This document shows positions 8,008 through 16,265 of a stretch of DNA of 64,000 nt, piece after piece. Under the pieces are notes generated by a model. The model was not told the DNA's origin and ran no database searches. It saw only the letters and a list, made by a program, of their open reading frames with translations. The DNA is from Gallintestinimicrobium propionicum. Lineage in GTDB: Bacteria; Bacillota; Clostridia; Lachnospirales; Lachnospiraceae. The position numbers were made by a program, and so were the translations under genes. The stretch spans positions 62,001 to 126,000 of the forward strand of contig NZ_JAOQJY010000003.1 of NCBI RefSeq assembly GCF_025567525.1, written 5' to 3'. How positions within the stretch are numbered: position 1 is the first letter of the stretch; each line of letters opens with the position of its first letter.

Positions 8008-10214
8008 TAAAAAGATGGGCCTCCCACAAAAACGGCGACGCTGCGCGGTTTCAGGATAAATTCACTGTCAATGACAGTCATCTGTGACTCCTTTTCGGGC
8101 ATTTCCGGCTGGTCCGTATTGACCGCAAGCCTCCATACAAAGCCGTTTGGAAGCTTCGGCAGAAAAAACTGCTGATCCTCCCAGAAAACATTGACCGCCA
8201 GGTACACGAGATCTTCCGTTTCCAATTCCCGGGTTCGCTCCATTTCCAAGCTCCACACAGATTCCCGGCGTCTCTCTGCTTCCTGACTCCACGCGTTTTC
8301 CTGATTTCGTCCTGTTTTCTGACTGCTTCCGGCCGGAACCGCCCCCGCAAACATCACGCCCAGGAATTTACTTTCCTGGGTCACATTATTGTCCCAGGGC
8401 TGATTCGTATGGACGCTGACCGTCGGGAACCCAAGCCCGGACGAACTGCATTCTCCGCGGATTGCAGAGTGTTTTTTGCGGAATGCAATCATATACCGGA
8501 AAAATTCGTAAATTTCTCTATTTTTTTCCAACAGCGACCAGTCCAGCCAGGAAATTTCGTTGTCCTGACAGTAGGCGTTGTTGTTGCCAAACTGCGTATT
8601 GCAAAATTCGTCTCCCGCCAGAAACATCGGCGTTCCGCGGCTGCACAGTAACACCGCACAGGCATTTTTGATCATTCTTTTCCGAAGCGCTTCTATTTCG
8701 GGGTTGTCGGTTTTTCCCTCGTACCCACAGTTCCAGCTCCGGTTATCATCTGCACCATCAGTATTATTCCAGCCGTTTTCCTCGTTATGTTTTTCATTAT
8801 AAGAATACAGGTCGTACAGCGTAAAGCCGTCGTGACAGGTCAGAAAATTGATTGACGAATTGTAGCCCCGATACTGCCCGCCGTACAGATCCGGAGAGCC
8901 GGTAATCCGCTTTGCTGCCTGTGCAGCGAACCAGTACTCTCCTTTTAAAAAGCTGCGCAGCTCGTCCCGGTATTTGCCGTTCCACTCCGCCCACCGGTTC
9001 CACGCCGGGAAATTTCCGACCTGATACAAACCGCCCGCATCCCATGCCTCCGCAATCAGGTTGACGTCCTTCAGCACCGGATCTTCCGCCAGATTCCGAA
9101 GCAGAGGCGGCTGTAACAGCGGCGTCCCGTCCTCGTTTCGTCCCAAAATGCTCGCAAGGTCAAAGCGAAAACCGTCCACCCGATAATGAATTACCCAATG
9201 CCGCAGGCATTCCAGAATCATCTGCTGTACGACTGGATGATTGCAATTTAACGTATTTCCGCATCCGCTGAAATTATAATAGTCTCCCTCCGGCGTCAGC
9301 ATATAATAAATCCGGTTGTCGATTCCCTTAAATTCAAAAAACGGTCCCTGCTCGTTTCCCTCCGCGGTATGATTGAACACCACATCTAAAATGACTTCGA
9401 TTCCGTTCTGGTGAAGCTCCCGGATGAGATTTTTAAACTCCGTCCCTTCCCGGTTATACTCCTGACGCGCCGTGTATCCTGTGTTCGGTGCAAAAAATCC
9501 AACCGTGTTGTAGCCCCAGTAATCCAGAAGCGTCCTGCCGCCAATTTCACGTTTTCCCATCGTCTCGTCGAATTCAAACACCGGCATCAGCTCAACCGCA
9601 GTGATGCCAAGCGCCTTCAGGTAGGGGATTTTTTCCCGGATACCCTCAAACGTTCCCGGAAACTGCACGCCCGAGGAGGCATGCTTTGTAAAACCGCGCA
9701 CATGCATCTCATAAATAATCAGCTCCTGCATCGGCTTTTTCGGCTCTCTGGCGTCACCCCAGTCGAAATCGTTGAACACCACCCGCCCATGATAACCCTT
9801 CTCCCGGTCGGGCTCTTTTCCCCAGATGCTCTGCTGCGTCACCGCCCGTGCATACGGATCCAAAAGCACTTTTGTTTTATCATAAATCAGCCCTTTTTCC
9901 GGGACGTTCGGCCCGTCCATCCGATAGGCGTACTCAAAATCGTAAATATCCAGACCGAACACGATCATCGAATATACCCGCCCGATCCTGTAATTTTCCG
10001 GAAAAGGAATCGTCCCGTAAGGCTCTTTTTCCCCTCTGTGAAACAGCAGCAGCTCACAGGAAACCGCATTCTGAGAATGAATTGTAAAGTTGACGCAGCT
10101 TCCGAAGGAAGTCGCTCCGTTGATTTCATATAGCCCCGGACGGATATCGAATCCGTTGACGCGATCCAATGGGTTTAAAAACTGTTTCTCTGCCGCAAGC
10201 GGATTTAGGTTCAT
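8007..10214 (-). CDS. glgX: Glycogen debranching enzyme (GlgX/isoamylase type, GH13)
   Basis: A 735-residue GH13 enzyme that cleaves alpha-1,6 branches of glycogen. An N-terminal CBM48-like domain (about residues 15-110) precedes the barrel. GH13 regions are visible: DVVFNHTAEGN, the nucleophile Asp in VDGFRFDLAS, the acid/base Glu in NLIAEAWD and the HD pair in LTCHDGFT. Between about residues 625 and 660 a Glu/Arg-rich insert with imperfect repeats (ENAWSQEAERRRESVWSLEM) interrupts the C-terminal beta domain and looks like a recent expansion. RBS AGGAGG precedes the ATG. Not linked to glgC/glgD, which lie 22 kb away. Confidence 0.9.
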   Translation of the reverse strand: MNLNPLAAEKQFLNPLDRVNGFDIRPGLYEINGATSFGSCVNFTIHSQNAVSCELLLFHRGEKEPYGTIPFPENYRIGRVYSMIVFGLDIYDFEYAYRMDGPNVPEKGLIYDKTKVLLDPYARAVTQQSIWGKEPDREKGYHGRVVFNDFDWGDAREPKKPMQELIIYEMHVRGFTKHASSGVQFPGTFEGIREKIPYLKALGITAVELMPVFEFDETMGKREIGGRTLLDYWGYNTVGFFAPNTGYTARQEYNREGTEFKNLIRELHQNGIEVILDVVFNHTAEGNEQGPFFEFKGIDNRIYYMLTPEGDYYNFSGCGNTLNCNHPVVQQMILECLRHWVIHYRVDGFRFDLASILGRNEDGTPLLQPPLLRNLAEDPVLKDVNLIAEAWDAGGLYQVGNFPAWNRWAEWNGKYRDELRSFLKGEYWFAAQAAKRITGSPDLYGGQYRGYNSSINFLTCHDGFTLYDLYSYNEKHNEENGWNNTDGADDNRSWNCGYEGKTDNPEIEALRKRMIKNACAVLLCSRGTPMFLAGDEFCNTQFGNNNAYCQDNEISWLDWSLLEKNREIYEFFRYMIAFRKKHSAIRGECSSSGLGFPTVSVHTNQPWDNNVTQESKFLGVMFAGAVPAGSSQKTGRNQENAWSQEAERRRESVWSLEMERTRELETEDLVYLAVNVFWEDQQFFLPKLPNGFVWRLAVNTDQPEMPEKESQMTVIDSEFILKPRSVAVFVGGPSF

Positions 10215-10250
10215 GCTGTGTGCCTCCTGTCCCTTTCGATTCTTACTCCC

Positions 10251-10278
10251 AGTTTATCATCTGTAGGGCAGGATGCAA
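10251..10278 (-). promoter_or_regulatory. Promoter of the debranching enzyme gene
   Basis: On the minus strand TTGCAT (10278-10273), 16 bases, TAAACT (10256-10251), 37 bases ahead of the start codon. Confidence 0.5.
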
Positions 10279-10400
10279 GCAGGAAAGTCTTGTCATCGCT
10301 GTTTTTATCCGGAAAGAAGAGGTATCCACCGAAGCGGTTTGCGCACCCCGGCGGCACGCGCGCCATACTATATAGAAACGGAGCGTTTCAGGTGATCTGC

Positions 10401-10633
10401 ATGGCAGTCTCTTCTCTGGATATTCTGAATCTGTCCCACTCTTTCAAGGACGTGTGCGAAGCGCACGCCAAATCTCCCGAATGTCTCTCCTGCACGCTCC
10501 GTCTTTTACTGGAATACAACCTGATTCAGGCAAACCTGGAATATTCCAGACGCTTTTGCTGCACCCCCCCCAGGCACCGGACGACGCAGCTTCTAAAAAC
10601 TGCAAAAAGGAATTTCCATCTGCGGAATCGTAG
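10401..10633 (+). pseudogene. Possible small cysteine-rich ORF broken at a C8 run
   Basis: In the otherwise empty 597-base interval 10215-10811 an ATG at 10401, preceded by AGGTGAT, opens a protein-like frame with four cysteines (KDVCEAHAKSPECLSCTLRL) up to residue 55. It then meets a run of eight C (10564-10571). In the present frame the tail becomes a basic, unnatural-looking string. With one more C it would read a plausible acidic tail and stop at 10631-10633, giving about 77 residues. It could be a phase-variable or decaying gene, a sequencing error, or chance. No family recognised. Confidence 0.35.
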
Positions 10634-10811
10634 ATTGTCAACAAAGCTAAAAAAGTTTTGAAAAGAAAGTAAATTCTGGTAAATTTCAATAACATTTCTT
10701 CCTTTTTTCCATTAGAATAATGTCGATTTTATAAAAATTTCCTTTTTTTCTTTCCTTTTTTGTATTACAATGAAATTATCAAAAATCGATCGAAAGAAAG
10801 GGGTTTTTCCA

Positions 10812-11957
10812 ATGGCAAACAGAATTATGCTCAACCAGACCTCCTATCACGGAGCTGGCGCAATCGAAGAAATCGCAAACGAAGCAAAGGCTCATGCTTT
10901 CCGGAAAGCATTTGTATGTTCTGATCCGGATCTGATCAAGTTTGGCGTAACCGCAAAGGTAACGGATATTTTAGACCGCGAAGGTCTTGCTTATGAAATC
11001 TACTCCGATATCAAAGCAAACCCGACCATCGAAAACGTAAAGAACGGCGTTGCAGCGTTCAAGGCTTCCGGCGCTGACTACATCATCGCAATCGGCGGCG
11101 GTTCCTCTATGGATACCTCCAAGGCCATCGGCATCATCATCGCCAACCCGGAATTTGAAGACGTCCGCAGCCTCGAAGGCGTTGCTCCCACCAAAAAGCC
11201 CTGCGTTCCGATTATCGCTGTTCCTACCACTGCCGGCACCGCTGCAGAGGTTACCATCAACTACGTTATCACCGACGTAGAGCGCAAGCGCAAATTCGTA
11301 TGCGTTGACCCCCACGACATGCCGATCATCGCAGTCGTTGATCCCGATATGATGTCCTCCATGCCAAAGGGCCTGACCGCTTCTACTGGTATGGATGCTC
11401 TGACCCACGCAATCGAAGGCTACACCACAAAGGCTGCATGGGAAATGACCGATATGTTCCACTTAAAGGCAATCGAAATCATTTCCAAATCCCTGCGTAA
11501 TGCCGTCGCTAACACCAAAGAAGGCCGTGAAGGCATGGCTCTTGGTCAGTATATCGCAGGCATGGGCTTCTCCAATGTCGGTCTCGGCATCGCTCATTCC
11601 ATGGCACACACCCTGGGCGCTGTTTATGACACCCCTCACGGCGTTGCATGCGCAATGATGCTTCCGATCGTTATGGAATACAACGCAGACTGCACCGGTG
11701 AAAAATACCGTGAAATCGCACGCGCAATGGGCGTAGAAGGCGTTGATCAGATGGATCAGGCTGCTTACCGTAAAGCTGCGATCGATGCTGTCCGCAAGCT
11801 TTCCGAGGATGTCGGCATTCCGTCCAAGCTCGAAGCCATCAAGGAAGAGGATCTTCCGTTCCTGGCAGAATCTGCCCATGCAGATGCATGTGCACCCGGC
11901 AACCCGAAGGATGCAAGCATCGAAGATCTGACCGCATTATTCCGTAAGCTGATGTAA
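10812..11957 (+). CDS. fucO: Lactaldehyde reductase (FucO-like iron alcohol dehydrogenase)
   Basis: A 381-residue group III, iron-dependent alcohol dehydrogenase. It resembles E. coli FucO from end to end, including the opening ANRIMLNQTSYHGAGAI and the stretch FVCVDPHD. The NAD-binding loop is IGGGSSMDTSKAIG (about residues 95-108). Metal ligands are Asp and His in MDALTHAIEGY and two His in GIAHSMAHTLGAVYDTPHG. The expected reaction is NADH-dependent reduction of L-lactaldehyde to 1,2-propanediol during fucose or rhamnose fermentation; related aldehydes are possible. The start at 10812 follows GAAAGAAAGGGG. No sugar pathway genes are adjacent, so it is a stand-alone gene. Confidence 0.88.
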   Translation: MANRIMLNQTSYHGAGAIEEIANEAKAHAFRKAFVCSDPDLIKFGVTAKVTDILDREGLAYEIYSDIKANPTIENVKNGVAAFKASGADYIIAIGGGSSMDTSKAIGIIIANPEFEDVRSLEGVAPTKKPCVPIIAVPTTAGTAAEVTINYVITDVERKRKFVCVDPHDMPIIAVVDPDMMSSMPKGLTASTGMDALTHAIEGYTTKAAWEMTDMFHLKAIEIISKSLRNAVANTKEGREGMALGQYIAGMGFSNVGLGIAHSMAHTLGAVYDTPHGVACAMMLPIVMEYNADCTGEKYREIARAMGVEGVDQMDQAAYRKAAIDAVRKLSEDVGIPSKLEAIKEEDLPFLAESAHADACAPGNPKDASIEDLTALFRKLM

Positions 11958-11962
11958 AAAAG

Positions 11963-12060
11963 AATGTGCCTTGGCACATTCTCGCGCCGAGGCGCGGTTG
12001 CTTCGGCAACCATCTACCCTTGCGCCGAGTGCGCATCCTCGCGGAGCGTTTTTATTTCAT
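11963..12060. other. Hairpin-rich tail after fucO
   Basis: Three hairpins follow the fucO stop codon: GAATGTGCC/GGCACATTC (11963-11982), a GC-rich CGCGCC/GGCGCG stem, and GGTTGC-TTCG-GCAACC (11997-12012) with a stable TTCG loop. Only the last part (12044-12060) is followed by T-rich sequence. They probably protect the 3' end or terminate fucO transcription. Confidence 0.5.
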
Positions 12061-12086
12061 AGGACGTATTTTCCCATGAAACAAAA

Positions 12087-12168
12087 AACAGCCCCGACAG
12101 TTTTTATTCATGACAATAGAATGCTCGCAGAGCGTGCATTCTATTGTTTGAAAACTGCCGGGGCTGTT
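12087..12168 (-). terminator. uraA terminator with a repeat in its loop
   Basis: AACAGCCCCGACAGTTTT (12087-12104) pairs with AAAACTGCCGGGGCTGTT (12151-12168) over 18 bases with one wobble. In the minus direction it is followed by TTTTTTGTTT, so it ends uraA transcription. The loop is occupied by a complete copy of the ACAATAGAATGC hairpin repeat (12107-12147). Confidence 0.75.
12107..12147 (+). repeat. Short hairpin repeat, copy h1
   Basis: TTCATG then ACAATAGAATGC (12113-12124) and GCATTCTATTGT (12136-12147). Same unit at 16225, 39800, 46084 and 53707. Confidence 0.85.
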
Positions 12169-12206
12169 CCTTTGCACCTCTTATAACGGAGGCGCGCCTT
12201 CGATTT

Positions 12207-13592
12207 TTACTTAATTTCTTCCGGATTGGGTTTCAGGGTAACGCCTCTGTTGATATCACCCTTTAAATCCTTACCAAACTCATAGTCATTGCCAGGCAGA
12301 ATTGCATTCAGGATAATACCTGCCAGCGCTGCGATTGCAAGACCGGTCAGCGTGATGGATGTACCGAATACCGTAAAGGTCAGACCACTGGAGAAGCCCA
12401 GGCCGCATACCAGGATTACTGCTGCGATAACCAGGTTGCGGGACTTGGTCAGGTCTACATGGTTCTCTACTACGTTACGGACGCCGATTGCGGAAATCAT
12501 ACCATACAGCATGAAGCTTACGCCACCGATGATTGCGGACGGCATGGAGCCGATTACATCAGCCATCTTCGGAATAAAGCTTAAGATTACTGCGAATACA
12601 GCTGCAATACGGATCACTCGGGGATCATGTACATGGCTTAATTCCAGAACGCCGGTGTTCTCACCGTAGGTGGTGTTTGCAGGACCGCCAACCAGAGCGG
12701 ACAGAGCGGTTGCAAGACCGTCGCCTACCAGAGTGCGGTGCAGACCGGGATCAGCGATGAAGTTTTCGCCGACTGTTGCGGAAATCGCGGACATATCGCC
12801 GATGTGCTCCATCATGGTAGCAAGCGCGATCGGAGCCATAACTAAAATTGCAGTCAGGTTAAATTTGCACAGCTGGAAAGGCGGCAGGCCAACCCAGGAT
12901 GCAGATGCAATGTTGGAGAAATCCAGGATAGCGCTTCCGTCCGGATTTGTCAGGCCAATTGCATTTAAAACAGCTGCAACAACATAGGAAACCACAACGC
13001 CCATCAGAATCGGGATAATTTTGAACATTCCTTTTCCCCAGATGTTAAATACGATAATGGTTCCAAGTGCAATCAGAGCGATCAGCCAGTTGGTCGATGC
13101 GTTGGAGATTGCAGACGGTGCAAGGGACAGACCGATACAGATGATAATCGGACCGGTTACAACAGGCGGCAGATAATGCATAACGCGATGTACACCTGCA
13201 AGCTTGATGACCAGGGCAAGCACCAGATACAACAAACCAGCTACAACAATACCGCCACAGGCATAAGGCAGCTTTTCTCCCATGGTCATGTCTGCGAAAA
13301 TTCCGGTGTTCAGATTTGCTACCGTAGCAAAACCGCCCAGGAATGCGAAGGACGAACCAAGGAAAGCCGGTACCTTCAGCTTGGAGCACAGGTGGAAGAA
13401 CAGAGTTCCCAGACCCGCGCAGATCAGGGTTACCTGAATGGAAAGCCCTTCTCCTTCAAAATAGTTGTTGACCAGAATCGGTACCAAAATCGTCGCACCA
13501 AACATTGCGAACATATGCTGCAGACCTAACAGCAGCATCTTCGGTACACCAAGTGTTCTGGCGTCTTTAATTGCCACACTTTTCTCCTCCAT
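12207..13592 (-). CDS. uraA: Uracil/xanthine permease (NCS2 family)
   Basis: A 461-residue nucleobase:cation symporter with about 14 membrane segments. The opening GVPKMLLLGLQHMFAMFGATILVP and the later motif TTYGENTGVLELSHVHDPRV, which contains the substrate-binding helix of NCS2 transporters, point to uracil permease; xanthine cannot be excluded. It imports nucleobase across the cytoplasmic membrane. The start at 13592 is set by a perfect AGGAGG with 7-base spacing; the in-frame upstream ATG lies within the promoter region. The leader between promoter and start is only about 30 bases, too short for a PyrR or purine attenuator. Confidence 0.88.
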   Translation of the reverse strand: MEEKSVAIKDARTLGVPKMLLLGLQHMFAMFGATILVPILVNNYFEGEGLSIQVTLICAGLGTLFFHLCSKLKVPAFLGSSFAFLGGFATVANLNTGIFADMTMGEKLPYACGGIVVAGLLYLVLALVIKLAGVHRVMHYLPPVVTGPIIICIGLSLAPSAISNASTNWLIALIALGTIIVFNIWGKGMFKIIPILMGVVVSYVVAAVLNAIGLTNPDGSAILDFSNIASASWVGLPPFQLCKFNLTAILVMAPIALATMMEHIGDMSAISATVGENFIADPGLHRTLVGDGLATALSALVGGPANTTYGENTGVLELSHVHDPRVIRIAAVFAVILSFIPKMADVIGSMPSAIIGGVSFMLYGMISAIGVRNVVENHVDLTKSRNLVIAAVILVCGLGFSSGLTFTVFGTSITLTGLAIAALAGIILNAILPGNDYEFGKDLKGDINRGVTLKPNPEEIK

Positions 13593-13623
13593 TATGAACC
13601 TCCTATAAATTTTTATCTGTTCT

Positions 13624-13652
13624 ATAGTAGTCTCTTTCTTCCTTTCCGTCAA
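13624..13652 (-). promoter_or_regulatory. uraA promoter
   Basis: On the minus strand TTGACG (13652-13647), 17 bases, TACTAT (13629-13624), 31 bases before the start codon. Confidence 0.65.
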
Positions 13653-13730
13653 TCATTTCCTGTAGAAAAAAACCTTCTATTTTCTATGTAAATTCAGTTT
13701 TTTCCTCTTTTTTTCAAAGATAGGGTGCGC

Positions 13731-13762
13731 TATAATAAATTCTGCACGCCATTGGTGTGCAG
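13731..13762 (+). promoter_or_regulatory. azlC -10 element and inverted repeat
   Basis: TATAAT (13731-13736) is followed at about +1 by CTGCAC (13742-13747) and GTGCAG (13757-13762), an inverted repeat with a 9-base spacer. No good -35 is seen. The repeat may be an operator or a leader hairpin for azlCD. Confidence 0.45.
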
Positions 13763-13795
13763 TTCACACGCACCAAAGAAAGGACTTCTATTATC

Positions 13796-14572
13796 ATGAC
13801 TTCCAGTTCCGAAACCTCCCGGCTGTCCGGCCGCCCCGCCTGGGCGTTCGACCGCAGGATTTTCTTAAACGGCATGCGCGACGGCGTTCCCATCGCACTG
13901 GGCTATTTTGCCGTTTCCTTTTCCCTCGGCATCGCCGCAAGAAACGCCGGTCTGACGCCGCTGCAGGGCTTTTTTGCCAGTCTGTTAAACAATGCCTCCG
14001 CCGGAGAATATGCTGCGTTCACCTTAATCGCCGCCAATGCGACGCTTTTCCAGGTAGCGCTTATTACTTTGATCGCAAATGCGCGGTATCTGCTGATGAG
14101 CTGTGCGCTCGCGCAGCGCTTTGCACCTGGCACACCGTTTTTCCACAGACTGATTATCGCTTATGATGTAACGGACGAGCTGTTCGGCATCACGATTTCC
14201 CGCCCCGGCTGCCTGAATCCGTTCTATACCTATGGTGCGATTTTGCTTGCCGCTCCTGCATGGGCATTCGGCACAGCCTTCGGCATCATGGCAGGAAACG
14301 CGCTTCCGCTGCGCGCTGTCAGTGCGCTCAGCGTCGCCCTTTACGGCATGTTCCTCGCAATCATCATTCCCCCCGCCCGGAAAAATAAAGTCGTTGCTGT
14401 CCTGATCGTCATCAGCTTTGCATTGAGCTTTTTCGGCAGTTATGTGCCCGGAATCTCTGCATTGTCCGACGGAACCCGCACGATTTTGCTTACCGTGCTG
14501 ATTTCCGCCGCTGCAGCAATTTTATTCCCGGTCAAAAATACACAGGAGGAGGAATCCGAACATGAGTCGTAA
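13796..14572 (+). CDS. azlC: AzlC family branched-chain amino acid exporter subunit
   Basis: A 258-residue membrane protein with about seven segments. It matches AzlC: GMRDGVPIALGYFAVSFSLG at the start, NNASAGEYAAFTLI and the conserved NARYLLMSCALAQR helix, followed by DELFGI. With AzlD it exports branched-chain amino acids or analogues. ATG at 13796 follows AAAGGA with an 11-base gap. Its last codons overlap the azlD start by 11 bases. Confidence 0.88.
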   Translation: MTSSSETSRLSGRPAWAFDRRIFLNGMRDGVPIALGYFAVSFSLGIAARNAGLTPLQGFFASLLNNASAGEYAAFTLIAANATLFQVALITLIANARYLLMSCALAQRFAPGTPFFHRLIIAYDVTDELFGITISRPGCLNPFYTYGAILLAAPAWAFGTAFGIMAGNALPLRAVSALSVALYGMFLAIIIPPARKNKVVAVLIVISFALSFFGSYVPGISALSDGTRTILLTVLISAAAAILFPVKNTQEEESEHES

Positions 14573-14864
14573 TGTGCTTTATATCGCCGTCATGGCGCTG
14601 GTTTCCTATACAATCCGCGTCCTTCCGCTGACGCTGATCCGCAAACCGATCCGCAACACATTTATCCAGTCGTTTCTTTATTATGTGCCTTATGTTACGC
14701 TCGCTGTGATGACCTTTCCAGCCATCCTGCACGCAACGCAGTCGCCGATTTCCGGTGCAGTTGCCCTGATCGCCGGAATCATCGCCGCATGGCTCGGCGC
14801 CGGATTATTTCCGGTATCCGTGATCTGCTGCGCGCTGGTTTTCCTGATCGAGCTGTTTATCTAA
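14562..14864 (+). CDS. azlD: AzlD family subunit
   Basis: A 100-residue protein with three to four membrane helices, typical of AzlD: an opening VMALVSYTIRVLPLTLI and a central YVPYVTLAVMTFPAIL. It pairs with AzlC encoded just upstream; AGGAGGAGG inside the end of azlC drives its translation. The 126 bases between this gene and the next hold no hairpin terminator that I can see. Confidence 0.86.
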   Translation: MSRNVLYIAVMALVSYTIRVLPLTLIRKPIRNTFIQSFLYYVPYVTLAVMTFPAILHATQSPISGAVALIAGIIAAWLGAGLFPVSVICCALVFLIELFI

Positions 14865-14990
14865 AAAAACTGATATCACAGCTTAAATTTCTTGCTTTAT
14901 CTTCCGTTATGAACTTGTTATGCTGTTCCTATGACACAGATCAATCTGAAATCCCACACGATTTCAGCTCTGGGAGGAGAGTTATCGTTA

Positions 14991-15926
14991 ATGGAAGATT
15001 TTAAAAAGAACTTGCTTAAAATGGGAAAAACAAACCGGACTGTCCCGGCGGTTTTGCTGATTGCTGCTGCCTTCTTTCTGCTGTTCGGCATTTTTTTGAT
15101 CCCCCACAAGGATCAGCCCTTTGACCCGACCTCCGGCGGCTATGCTTCCCTCAATATCGTCTATGTTATGGGCCCCTTCGCAGAGCAAACCTCTGACGGA
15201 AGGACTGTAAAGAAATATTATGTTGCCGAAAACGACAAAGGTTACTGGTCTATCATCAGCACCGAAAACTCCTGTCCCTTTCCTGTTTACAATGAAACCA
15301 TTTCCGATGCCGATCTGAAAACAATGGTTCCTCAGACTGCTGTCGGTCAAAGCAAGAAGATCCCCAAAAAGCTTGCCGGATACCTTGTAGACTACTTCAA
15401 TAACAACGGCTTTGTGCTCTCCCTTTCCGACTATGAGCAAACCTTGGGTGATCATTATCTCGATACCACCGCACCTTTGATGGGCAGCAGCCTTGTGCTC
15501 TTTACATTTGCTGCAGTCTTTTTCATCCTCAGTGTGATTGTCCTGATCTCCTTCAGGAAAAACGGCAATCACATTCAGACCCGTATTCAGGAGCTTATGC
15601 AAAACGGTGAGTTCGAACCGCTCTGTCAGGATTTCCAGTCAGCTGACGCTGCTTTTTATGACGGATTAGGTCTCGCTGTCTCTCCCCATTATCTCCTTGA
15701 CTTTTCCAATTTGCAGTATGGTTTTTCTGTATATCCTCTCGATCAGTTTTATAATGTTTTTAAATGCAACATGGTAAACGGCAATCCTACAACATCCAAT
15801 TACATTGCTCTGGAGCACAAGAACGGACAGCGAATCCTTGTTGCAGCCTGCCCGAATGTATCTAAAGACTTTAACGCTGCACTGGATATGCTGAAACAGT
15901 CTGTAAACGGAGGTATGCAATGGTGA
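14991..15926 (+). CDS. Two-pass membrane protein of unknown function
   Basis: A 311-residue protein that I do not recognise. Helix 1 (about residues 17-38, TVPAVLLIAAAFFLLFGIFL) and helix 2 (about 164-190, MGSSLVLFTFAAVFFILSVI) flank an outside domain of about 125 residues that includes a tyrosine-rich strand region (KKYYVAENDKGYWS). A cytoplasmic part of 120 residues follows, containing paired aromatic strands and NYIALEHKNGQRILVA, which resembles PH-like beta folds. The start at 14991 is chosen for GGGAGGAG ahead of it. It overlaps the zinc ribbon gene by 7 bases, so the two products may act together. Confidence 0.7.
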   Translation: MEDFKKNLLKMGKTNRTVPAVLLIAAAFFLLFGIFLIPHKDQPFDPTSGGYASLNIVYVMGPFAEQTSDGRTVKKYYVAENDKGYWSIISTENSCPFPVYNETISDADLKTMVPQTAVGQSKKIPKKLAGYLVDYFNNNGFVLSLSDYEQTLGDHYLDTTAPLMGSSLVLFTFAAVFFILSVIVLISFRKNGNHIQTRIQELMQNGEFEPLCQDFQSADAAFYDGLGLAVSPHYLLDFSNLQYGFSVYPLDQFYNVFKCNMVNGNPTTSNYIALEHKNGQRILVAACPNVSKDFNAALDMLKQSVNGGMQW

Positions 15927-16177
15927 TCACTTACGGAACCAGAACCTTATTCAAGCGGGAAGGCGCATGGGGACATGCGATCTGTAAAAACTGCGGACAT
16001 GATGCTCCCCAAACCCTTTGCCGCCAGCTCGATCAGGTAACACTTTTCTTTATCCCCATCGTCAGTCTTGAAAAACAACGCGGCATCCTGTGCGAAAGCT
16101 GCGGCATGATTGTACCCCTCGACAAGGCAGAATACAAACGCCGCCGTGAGGCGAGACAAAAAGCTGCCCTTTTCTGA
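15920..16177 (+). CDS. Zinc ribbon protein
   Basis: An 85-residue protein with two CxxC knuckles, CKNCGH (about residue 22) and CESCGM (about residue 58), separated by a hydrophobic QVTLFFIPIVSLEKQ strand. This is the layout of small zinc ribbon proteins found beside membrane proteins in Clostridia. The tail is basic. It starts within the end of the preceding membrane protein gene after GGAGG and is followed directly by a strong terminator. Function unknown; a partner role with the membrane protein is inferred from coupling. Confidence 0.72.
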   Translation: MVITYGTRTLFKREGAWGHAICKNCGHDAPQTLCRQLDQVTLFFIPIVSLEKQRGILCESCGMIVPLDKAEYKRRREARQKAALF

Positions 16178-16190
16178 ACTCTGTACGATA

Positions 16191-16220
16191 AAAAACCGGT
16201 CTTTTATGACCGGTTTTTTT
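16191..16220 (+). terminator. Rho-independent terminator
   Basis: AAAAACCGGTC (16191-16201), loop TTTTAT, GACCGGTTTTTTT (16208-16220). Ends the membrane protein and zinc ribbon operon. Confidence 0.9.
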
Positions 16221-16224
16221 GCAG

Positions 16225-16265
16225 TTCATGACAATAGAATGCACGCTTTGCGTGCATTCTATTGT
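16225..16265 (+). repeat. Short hairpin repeat, copy h2
   Basis: TTCATG, then ACAATAGAATGCACGC (16231-16246), loop TTT, and GCGTGCATTCTATTGT (16250-16265): 16 perfect pairs, the best preserved copy. It abuts the stop codon of the minus-strand gene that ends at 16266. Confidence 0.9.
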
